A stretch of 64,000 nucleotides of DNA from Onthophagus taurus (Eukaryota > Arthropoda > Insecta > Coleoptera > Scarabaeidae), in NCBI RefSeq assembly GCF_036711975.1, contig NC_091973.1, positions 10,664,001 through 10,728,000 on the forward strand, read 5' to 3'. The translations under genes and the position numbers were made by a program. Every line of letters begins with the position of its first letter. Position 1 is the first letter of the stretch. Of this stretch, positions 9,990 through 18,673 are shown one piece after another. The notes below the pieces were generated by a model. The model ran no database searches. It was given only the letters and a program-made list of their open reading frames with translations, and was not told where the DNA came from.

Positions 9990-11151
9990 AAAATTTCAAT
10001 CGGAGAAAATGATTTCAGTTTGATCGATATTGGAAGCGTTAAAATGATACTTGCTGGTGTCAATTATGTTATTATTTTTGATGACCTTTTTATTAATCTG
10101 ATTTAAATAGTTCGAATATGGTGTATCAGTTTCAACGTGTCGACAAAATGTGGAATCAGGTGGTGGAATACGAGATAAACAATCAGCATTACGATTTTGA
10201 GTACCAGGTTTATAATTTATGTCATATTCATATTCTTCTAGTTTTAAATCGTAACAAACGAGATGACGGATTTGTGACATTTTGTTGGCGCATTAAGTAG
10301 ATCGGTGGCTTGTGATCTGTGTAGATTTGAAACTTTCGTCCGTATAAGTATAGACGGAAATGTTGAACACACCAAACGATAGCTAAAAACTCTCGTTCGA
10401 TGGTTGAGTAGTTTAATTCTGCTTTATTTAAAGTACGGCTTGCATACGCCAACGGTTTGTCATCTTGGGATAAAACTCCACCAATAGAATGTTGTGAAGC
10501 ATCTGTAGTAACGGAAAACTGCTTAGAAAAATCGGGATATTGGAGAATCGGGGGATTAGTTAATTTGTCTTTGAGATCCAGAAATGACCTTTCACAAATT
10601 GGAGTCCAGTCAAAACTAACATTACCTTTTAATAAACGAGTTAAAGGATTTGCTACTTCTGAGAAATTGTTTATGAATCATCGATAATATGATGCGGTCA
10701 ACACATTATTCATTAATCTTTGAAAAGTTGCGGGTGTATTTTTTAAACTCATTGGACATCTTTTGAATTGAAAATGGTCATAAAATGAGAATGCAGTATA
10801 CAGTTTACTCTGGTTGTCTAAAGGAATTTGATGAAATCCCGTTGCTAAATCGATTACACTAAAATATTTCGAATTTCCTAATTGCTCTAGGATTTCTGTT
10901 ATATTGGATAACGCATCACCTTCAGAAATTTCATTTAATTTTCTACAATATACGACTAAACGCCATCGTTTATTACCTTGACTATCGGGCTTTTTGGGAA
11001 CTAAAAGAATTGGGGAATTGTATGGTGATTTGCTAGGTTCGATTATATCATCATTTAACATTTGAGTAATTTGGTTTTGAACTTCAGTCCGCTGAGCTTG
11101 TGGAAGACGATATGGCTTTATAAAAATGGGTTTGTCCCTGGATAATGTTAT
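9990..11151 (-). pseudogene. Gypsy A reverse transcriptase/RNase H, RT core deleted
   Basis: RT begins with KPYRLPQAQRTEVQNQITQM and runs through FSVIDLATGFHQI (motif A, catalytic Asp present) and PMSLKNTPATFQRLMNNV. The frame then jumps from NNVLTA to a SYYR.FI.NF block that normally lies about 80 residues later. The YxDD catalytic block is therefore missing (junction near 10690). RNase H follows with FSVTTDAS, an EREFLAIVW block and TDHKP near 10330, and ends in the linker at 9996. In Gypsy B the corresponding YxDD region is present. Confidence 0.85.
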
Positions 11152-11511
11152 GTTATGAGCAGAGCCGCGACGTTTCGGGCTGTAATAGTAACATGCTTCT
11201 ATCGAGCACATCGATGTGCCGCAACTTAACAATACTAGTTGAATGCTGGTCTATGTAAGATTTGGAGGGGTTGTCCGCGGTGCAGCGTTCAATGCGTGTT
11301 TGGCCGATTGTCCGACTAAAACTCAACCAGTGGCGTGGAATGTTTATCGCTATGTAAAATTGTAATTTATATAAAAAAATAACAATTTGTTAATGTAAAA
11401 GGGCGTTTCCTGTTAATCTGTATTGTTTAAAATTTATATTTAGCATTTTCTATAATTTTAAAGAATGAATTGTTTATGAAGTCTGGTAATATACGAAAAT
11501 CTACAGGAAAA

Positions 11512-12027
11512 TCACGTATCTAGTAGTAGATCCTTGTTACAAGTTGCTAGTACAAGTGCTTCTAAATGTTCGCAAGTTAATGATGTACGTTTTGACGTTA
11601 AAATGTCTTTGAAAGTCGAAAAAGTTCTTTCAACGTCGCAACTTGTTAGAGGGGTATATATAAAATAATTTGAATACAACTCGGAATGTTCAAACGTTAA
11701 ATTGTTGTTGGAATGTAATTGTTGCAATGTTTTTAAATCCGGATTTCTATCAAATATTGTATTAATTTTTTTACGTAAACGATAAGAAAATTTACCTGAT
11801 ACTCTTTCTAATTTGTTTATAATTTCTTTTAATTTATTTATTGACTCCTCCAGTTTTATGCCCGATTGCTCAAAATATTTGATGCCGTTATTTATATCTG
11901 CAAAGTTTGTTTTAATATATAGCAAATGTTCTTTTAAAGATGGATTTTTCAATAATTCTTTGCATTCTACAATGCTTTTGGAATCATTGTTTAAAGATTC
12001 GATAACGTTTGCTACCAATAGGAACAA
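11512..12027 (-). pseudogene. hAT transposase C-terminal fragment (dimerisation domain)
   Basis: The last ~45 residues (TPLTSCDVERTFSTFKDIL, then LTCEHLEALVLATCN) match the hAT C-terminal dimerisation region. The preceding ~120 residues are helical and unassigned. The N-terminal BED finger and the RNase-H-like catalytic core are absent. The ORF opens at 12027 without an obvious upstream exon. Confidence 0.8.
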
Positions 12028-12333
12028 TAAAATAATATAAACAACCAGACAACAAAACTAGGAAAATAATTCGCAAAAAAAACTGTAGAAAACGTAGGGA
12101 ATATAAATTCGTTACTACTCTATTGAACGCTCAATACCTAACCGGCTGACCGCTATATGTGACGTAATGTGGCCCGTGTGGTCCGAGTCTCTACCGTAAT
12201 AGGCCCCATACACCTGCATACATATTGGGCAACTTGATGTTGCGCAACAAAGTGTTGTACAAACATGGTTAGCCATACACTGTGCGCTATTTTATGCAAA
12301 CCTCAGTTGTATGTGTTGCGTTCATACGGAAAC

Positions 12334-14468
12334 ATGCCATCTGACGAAGCGGCCTGTTTAGCTATAATAATTGCTATAACCTCCGAGGATGTTGGTATTA
12401 AAAAAAGAAGGAGGAAGAGGAGAGTATGGATGAAAGAGTGGTTGAAGAAAAGATCCCTTTTTAGCCACGCAAATCTCCTCAAGGAACTTCAATTGAGTTC
12501 ACCACTAGATTACAAAAATTATTTACGAATGGACCCCACTACTTTTGGCGAATTATTGGTAATGATAACACCACTTATAGAAAAACAACATACTATAATG
12601 AGAGAAGCAATATCACCCAAGCAAAGGTTATTTGCAACTTTACGATACCTTACTTCTGGGCTTACTTACGAGGGTTTAAAGTTCGAAACAGCAATAGCTG
12701 CTCAAACACTTGGAAAGATTATTATAGAGACCTGTGACGCAATCATAAAGGTTTTGAAGAAATATATAAAGGTAAGTAATTATTACTTTATTAACGTTCA
12801 TTAAAATAACAATACAAATAATATGAACTAAAAATAAACAAAGTAATATAAAACCTGAAAAACTGAAGTTATTTGACTGTTGGGCAACTTTCTCCTACTA
12901 CAATATATTTAAATAAAATCTGGGTCTGGATATGGGTCTTCTGGTCTGCCTATCTGTACCGGAGCTGGGGAGTAATGAGTTTTTGTATTATTTGAATGTG
13001 ATGGGTACACGTATTGGGATGAATGTTGTGGTCTGTTCTCTAGAGTGGTGATTTGTACTGGAGATGGAGGGTATGATTGAGATAGACTACTATTACTTGT
13101 ATGAGGTGAATATCCGTATGAAAGTAGACGTGAGTTTGGCTCATTTATTGTTACAGAATTTCTGTGAAGGGTTCCAAAACGCCCTTCATATAAGATGTCG
13201 CTAATGGCCTTTTTCGCGTGAATTTGCTGCTCGGGCGACATTTTCACTAGCTCCAGTGCCCAACTTTTCGCTAGAATGTCTACCTCATTGTTGGAAGCAC
13301 GCAGATGTTGGCAAGCCATTCTTAATAATTCATTTCGGGTCTGAGATTCCTCGGTTGTCCCTTTTCGTTTTGGAGCTCTACGTCCTGTGGCAGCTTCCGG
13401 CATTTCTATTTCTTGAGAAGTATCTGGATTTTCCTCTTCTGCTGCATTTGCTTCTGGGTTACCATCGTCCCGAGAAGAATCCTATAAAAGGCCAAAATGG
13501 GTTTATAATATTCCTACTTTTCTTTATTAAACAATTCTATAAATAATAATTGAAGAGTCCACTGCAAAAAGGCGGAATTTCAAGAAATCTTTCGTCTTTT
13601 TTGCAGTGGGCTCTTCAATTGTGCATGATTCAAGGTGCAATTCTATAAATTATTATTAAAAAGCTACCACAAAGTGAAAATGAGTGGAGAGCTGTAAGTA
13701 AAGATTTTGAAACGAAGTGGAATTTTCCACTTTGCTTAGGGGCAATAGACGGTAAACATATACACATATTTAAACTCCCCGGAACAGGCTCCTATTACTT
13801 CAACTATAAGCATTCATTTAGTATTGTTTTAATGGGAATTGTAAATGCAAACTATGAATTCTTGATTGTTGATGTGGGCGCTAATGGACGTGTTTCTGAT
13901 GCAGGGGTGTTTTCAAATACCTTCTTCTATAAAAAACTTGTAGAAAAGAACTTGGGCCTTCCTGAACCGGAAAATTTGCCTTTAACTAATACCAAAGTGC
14001 CTTGTGTTTTCGTAGGGGATGACGCTTTCCCACTTCTGGAGAATTTAATGAAACCATTCAGCAAGAGAAACCTCACCAAGGAAGAAAAAATTTATAACTA
14101 CAGGGTGTCACGCAGCCGTCGGATTATTGAAAATGCATTTGGGATACTAGCTTCTCGATTTAGAATTCTGTTAAGTCAAATTAATCTATGTCCAGAAAAA
14201 GCTGTTACTATAACAGTAGCATGTTGCTATTTGCACAACTTTTTACGACATAAAAATGTAGAGTGTTACTTCCAAGGATGGCATAGATGAAAATATAAAT
14301 ACCGGAGAGTTTACAAATGCTGATTGGAGAGCAGATCCTACGTTACAAACACTACAACCACTTCAAGGGAGAAACAGTACAACAACAGCAAAAGAAGTAA
14401 TAGCACAGTTTTGTAATTACTTTAATACTGTTGGAGCTGTTCCGTGGCAGGACAACATTATATCTTAA
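12334..14468 (+). CDS. Harbinger H1 transposase (DDE_Tnp_4), two exons, one frameshift
   Basis: Exon 1 is 12334-12771 (146 codons), ending AAG before GTAAGT. It contains the N-terminal helical/HTH-like part ([18 protein letters not shown]). Exon 2 is 13664-14468 after an AG whose pyrimidine tract is poor. The exons join in phase 0. Exon 2 carries the DDE core: [11 protein letters not shown] (first Asp), [10 protein letters not shown] (second Asp) and [16 protein letters not shown] (Glu). A one-base shift near 14258 moves the last ~70 residues, which end VPWQDNIIS as in related copies. The intron contains exon 2 of the MADF gene on the opposite strand. The role is cut-and-paste excision at TWA targets. 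Confidence 0.88.
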
Positions 14469-14966
14469 CTATAAATTATCTGTTTTTCACAGTTGTGCTT
14501 AAAAATATATTACTTTTTAAATAAATTATTTCAAAATAATATCAGCATTTAAATAATAACTGATTTGATTACTTACCCTGCCTTCATTTTCAGTCTCTTG
14601 GGGCTCGTCCATGGTAGAAGTCCCTGGTAATTGACTTTCTTGGTCTCTGAGGAAATCTAATTCTTTAAAATACCATAAACTTGGTTCATAAAGATTTTCG
14701 GTGCCTGTGCCAGATCTATAGCTCGCCACTACTTTTTTCAATTCCCTCCGATACACAGTACGCAAAACATTTATTTTCTTTCGCACCATCTCTCTATCGG
14801 CGCTAGGTTCTATTTCCTTTAATGTTTCGATTAGTTTTTCATACGCGACGTTCTTCTTGTTTCTATTTTTGTACACATCACTCTTCACTTTCCACACTTC
14901 TGGCAACTGGCGATATAGATTAATAAATTCGCTCCAAAAGTCTTTGTTGTTTATAAAGTTCGCCAT
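12909..14966 (-). CDS. Harbinger H1 MADF-domain protein, two exons
   Basis: Exon 1 is 14966-14577 (130 codons): a MADF DNA-binding domain from the start ([16 protein letters not shown] ... [10 protein letters not shown]). It ends GGCAGG before GTAAGT. Exon 2 is 13481-12909, after TTTTATAG, and joins in phase 0. It has a basic patch (RRAPKRKGT), a helical BESS-like stretch ([17 protein letters not shown]) and a Ser/Pro/Tyr-rich tail. In Harbinger-type elements the second protein binds the element ends and recruits transposase; here a MADF protein seems to fill the Myb-like role (family inference). The frame is open throughout. Confidence 0.85.
13531..13653. repeat. small hairpin insertion (MITE-like) flanked by direct repeats
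   Basis: Arms 13548-13570 and 13598-13620 pair over 23 bp with one mismatch around a 27-nt loop. Flanking copies of CAATTCTATAAAT lie at 13532-13544 and 13638-13650. It sits in the stretch shared by both H1 introns, just upstream of the transposase exon 2 acceptor. This may explain the weak pyrimidine tract there. Confidence 0.75.
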
Positions 14967-15274
14967 TTTAAAATTATCAGTACTACTAGTGTGTGGCGTA
15001 TGCGGAACTTGTCCAAACCTGCCCTTAACTGTACAACCTCTCGAGCCAGGACCCATATATGATGCAATAGTTGCACAACGTCATCCGTTGCGCAATTAAT
15101 TTCAAACAATTTTGAATTTCTACAACTTGTTGCGCATCACGTTGAACAACGCCATACACCATACAATTTTTGCACAACAGCCTCTGTTGTGCAATTTGTT
15201 CGCAGATGTATGGGCCCTTTAAGGCGACGAGCCGCCAATGAGTTGCCCGACAACGTCGCGGCTCTGGTTATGAG

Positions 15275-16168
15275 AGTTTGAATCGGTATGTGTAAAACAT
15301 CATTCTTTAAGTGAAAAATATCACAAAATTGGTGACAAATATCTAGAATTGACTTTCGTTCTTCGTCATTTAAATGTGTGGTAGGAATCTGGTTTGTTAA
15401 TTCTTCAATGCGATTATTAAAAGGAGTAGACGAAAATGTTAAGATGTGATAATTATCAGGTTTATCAAACTCTAAATTTCGACAATCGATCACTTTATCT
15501 TCTTGAGTTGAATTTAAAATACTTATTTTATATAAACCATTAACAGGTTGAGCAATAGAATTAGCAATATAAACTCCGGGAAGCATTTTCTTTTGTAAGC
15601 AGATACTTAGCTGATCATTTCGTGCGGGAATTTTAGCGATATATTCAAATCGGGCTGATACAGTGACTTGTAATGGACACGATATCGGAAATTGAAAATT
15701 AATGTCATTCAATTTTAAGGAAAGTGTTAAATTTTCGTATCAGATATTTGCTTTGTGTTTGACAAAGAAATTGCGACCGATTATACCGTCAACAGATATG
15801 GGAAAATCCTTTGGAACAATGTGTATCGGATTCATAATTTTATGAGTTTCAGAAATGTTAAATACGCCCATTGCTAAACCCAAGGAGGATACAGCATCTT
15901 TCGTTATACCACGTAACATTACTGTTTTATCAGAACCGTTATCGAGATACATTTTAGCAATCTTATTCGCCGCTAATTGAAGTGGTAAATCAACACAAGT
16001 CGTGTTTCCCTCAGTGCATTGTATATTAAAAACATGATTTTGATTAGAAATTGAAGTTTTAAAAATAGTAGAATCAGAGATAGTAGAATTAGAAGCAGAG
16101 CTCATTAACGGTGAGTCATTGGCGGAATTTGCAGAATTAATAGTTGGGCATGAAATTGTAGAAGACAA
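15275..16168 (-). pseudogene. Gypsy A protease and protease-RT linker
   Basis: The protease lies in 15740-16168. The catalytic DTG/DSG position reads YLDNGSDKTVM, so the middle residue is Asn instead of Thr/Ser. The later flap and VDGIIGRNFF block are present. A stop at 15740 separates it from the linker (15275-15712), which has SARFEYIAKIP...PGVYIANS, a conserved pre-RT fold in errantiviruses. The last residues of the 15137-15712 frame come from hAT-1 and H1, not from Gypsy. Confidence 0.8.
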
Positions 16169-16379
16169 GTGTTTTATTTCATATCGCGAGCTCGAGTTAC
16201 TGTGCCCGACGTACTCGGCTCTTGGTCGTTTCCCGACTGAAAATTTCTTGGAAGTTCGTTTTTATTGTCGGTATAACTGTTCTGAAAATTTTGACTACGA
16301 TTAAAATTCGATCTGAAGTTGGGATTAGAATTTGTTTGTTTTTACGGATTCTGTGGATTGTTTCGAAGAGAGTTATTAT

Positions 16380-17142
16380 ATTGACGTTTCCTACACTGGT
16401 TTATGGTATGACCTAAGTGTTTACAATAATTACAACTAATTTGGTGAACATTTGCTTAGATTTTCACATTTGGGTTGCGATTTGGAAATGATAATGGACT
16501 TGGACTGGAACCTAAATTTGTTTTGCATTGATTCGCTCTATGATTCAATTTTCCACAACGAAAACATTTAACTTTACTCGCGAAACTTGATCTGTTTGTA
16601 TTTAAAACGCTCTCTTCTTCGCAAGCTGCTTCGACAGCGTCTTCGAACTTATTAAATCGGCTGGTTTCAATAACTAACTAAATTGGATCTTTTAAACCTT
16701 CTACAAATGCTTTTAAGGCAGATTTTGCATTTAAATTTCTAACAATATCCGCGGATTCTTGACCTTTACTTGCAATGCAGGCATCAGTGAGATCTAATGT
16801 TAAACGTTCTATACGGTTAGCAAAAGTTCTAATATCTTCGTTCGGATATTTTCTCGAAGTGAGCAGTTGGGTCTGCATTTGCGCGATTGTTCTTTTCTCT
16901 AAATACTGTTCTTGTAGAATCTTTTTTAAATCATCCCAGGTTGCGTACGTTTTGTATTTAATTAAATTAGAAGCGGAACCACACAATTTTGAAATTATAA
17001 CATTTAAAAACATGTCTTTATCGACGCGAGCCATTGCGGTGCTTGTAACAATGTCGCAACAGGCAACAAACTTATGCAAATTTTCCCGATCGCCACTGAA
17101 TTCGGGGATCATTTTAAGACAAACATCAATAGCAAATGACAT
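16380..17142 (-). pseudogene. gag: Gypsy A Gag relic
   Basis: The capsid part (16678-17142) begins MSFAIDVCLKMIPEFSGD and contains the conserved AxCDIV/W..L...L...Y sequence of retrotransposon Gag. After a stop at 16678, two CCHC zinc knuckles follow (CFRCGKLNHRANQC near 16560 and CNYCKHLGHTINQC near 16430). It would package the RNA. Downstream sequence to about 16190 is low-complexity Asn/Ser-rich and runs into the protease. Confidence 0.85.
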
Positions 17143-17412
17143 AATGGTGGCGTCGAGTCCGGATTGTTTGGGGGATCGGTCGCGGCACTACACTGCACAA
17201 CTCTGGTAATGATGAATCTTGTATCCACAACCAGATGGTGGTCGGCAGCTGAAGTCGTGAAGAGTAGATGGTGCGCTGTCTTCCAGGAATGACCAGTTTC
17301 ACCGATAACCAAAATTGATTGATGTGATTCCTCCAGATTTCCTCTTCGTAGCCGACAATCAGACGTTTTCGCTCCGGTTTTTGGGTAACTGTAGCACTTT
17401 TCGTTTTGTCAA

Positions 17413-17429
17413 CCCCACACCTGATACCA
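17413..17429 (-). promoter_or_regulatory. primer binding site of Gypsy A
   Basis: On minus, TGGTATCAGGTGTGGGG starts four bases after the 5' LTR end. TGG complements a tRNA CCA end. The tRNA is not identified here; a leucine tRNA is possible. Confidence 0.7.
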
Positions 17430-17433
17430 CTTT

Positions 17434-17847
17434 TGTTATGTGGGTGTTGGTCAAACCAAATAAAAGACAGTTTTCTTCTAATTATATTAACTTTAACTTT
17501 ATTTCCAGCACTCTTCGTGTAACGTACCCGTTCGATCAGTAATTACAATAGATTGCAGTTAGTGATGATAGATGATTTTGCATTCAATGTTTTATAATAG
17601 TTCCGGGCACGTGATTGTGACGATACAATCGACCAATCCCAGAATGACATATAAAATAATGAGTTCAAGACCATCGATATCAGAATCAGCAATTTAGCAA
17701 TGAAAACAATTATAGTAACCAATTCTGATGACGTTGCTATTTTACACAATTTAGTAAACAATTAATTGTATAAACAAACATCTATGAACTAGAAAATATT
17801 ATAAACAATTCTATTAAATTGATGGGTGTAAAGGGTGCTTTACAACA
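17434..17847 (-). repeat. 5' LTR of Gypsy A
   Basis: TGTTATG...TTACAACA on plus, with the target duplication CATT immediately after (17848-17851). In element orientation (minus) this is the promoter LTR. Confidence 0.95.
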
Positions 17848-17851
17848 CATT

Positions 17852-18673
17852 TAATACTTTTGCATGCATTGAAAAGTCATCTAAGAGATGACATGCGACC
17901 ACTCTTGTAGCAACAGGAGGCGCGACTACTGGAGTGTTAAATAATTTGTATTAATAAACGTTGGCTTCATAATAATTAAAGTAAATATCGTCTGTCATTT
18001 GAAAATATTGGTTATTAAACATGAAGAAATTCTGACTACATACTAATTCAAGTAGGTTGGATAGGGCTAAAATGTTTACAAATTTAAGTTGCAATTCAGT
18101 ACGCCTTTCAATTAAGACTGTAGTCTCACGGTCACAGAGTTTTTGAGGGGCCCAGGAGACGGACGTTCGGAAGCAAGAAGACGGGACTTATTTCTCCATA
18201 TGCCCCGCCCCTTACAGATATCGATTTTTTGCTGTTCTCAATCTATTTATCTTTTGCCCAAGCAATCCGTTTCAATTGAATGTGTTTATATTACTCGTTT
18301 TTTATGGAGAATATAGAAAAAGACGGAAATACGGGAATAGTAAGTAGCGTTTTCATCAGTAAATATCTAATAGAACAAGGATTTTGTGGATTATGCAGAT
18401 GAACACAAATCAAAAATTTTATGTAAAACGCGGTACTGTAAAGACAAATAGTGGTTTGTAACAAATATTGACAAGAAATTTACCGATAAATTGTACACAG
18501 TTGAGAAATGTACACAATTGTAGAAAATAATAGACAAAATTAATTTACTAATAGATAATTGGGAGTAAGAAATACCAAAAAGGTCCTTACTCTTTCAATG
18601 CGAGGTTATAGGAACAAAAATTTTAATAGAGCAAGATCAAGAAACGGTTGAATCTTTACTTTTATTGTTATAT
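17852..18673. other. no gene recognised
   Basis: Between the Gypsy A LTR and the MULE gene I see no coding motif. A GC-richer patch around 18130-18220 stands out from the AT-rich surroundings but has no ORF. If the MULE gene has terminal repeats they should lie here, but none was matched to 21417-22060 by eye. Confidence 0.4.

Larger units (their letters stand above)
12200..15219. mobile_element. PIF/Harbinger element H1
   Basis: Terminal repeats TAGGCCCCATACACCTGC (from 12200) and, inverted, AAGGGCCCATACATCTGC (to 15219) are flanked by TAA at 12197-12199 and 15220-15222. Subterminal regions are packed with short palindromes of the type TGTTGCGCAACA and GTTGTGCAA, probable protein-binding sites (inference). 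It carries two oppositely oriented spliced genes, a DDE transposase (plus) and a MADF protein (minus), with interlocked exons. The protein-coding parts are nearly intact: one frameshift in the transposase, none seen in the MADF gene. Confidence 0.92.
11160..15266. mobile_element. hAT-1 element inserted in Gypsy A, itself carrying Harbinger H1
   Basis: Terminal repeats CAGAGCCGCGACGTT at 11160 and the inverted copy ending at 15266 are flanked by a perfect 8-bp duplication GTTATGAG (11152-11159 and 15267-15274), the hallmark of hAT insertion. Removing one copy rejoins the Gypsy A pol gene. After subtracting H1, about 1.1 kb of hAT sequence remains, too short for a full transposase, so this was already an internally deleted copy when H1 landed in it. 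Confidence 0.93.
6350..17847 (-). mobile_element. Gypsy A: errantivirus-like LTR retrotransposon with env
   Basis: Complete in outline. LTRs lie at 6350-6801 and 17434-17847. The 4-bp duplication CATT is at 6346-6349 and 17848-17851, the PBS at 17413-17429 and the PPT at 6802-6815. Coding order on minus is gag, protease, RT, RNase H, integrase, env. This is the layout of env-bearing Gypsy elements (insect endogenous retroviruses). About 4.1 kb of its length is a later hAT element (11160-15266). Multiple stops, a missing RT core and LTR divergence (the 452-bp LTR has small insertions relative to the 414-bp one) show an old inactive copy. Confidence 0.93.

Noticed and set aside
15137-15250. C-terminal extension of the Gypsy A linker ORF as a novel domain
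   Set aside because: It is hAT-1 and Harbinger H1 terminal sequence read in frame after the Gypsy part ends at 15274.
17852-18673. Terminal inverted repeats for the MULE gene
   Set aside because: No stretch here could be matched by eye to the region upstream of the gene (21417-22060).
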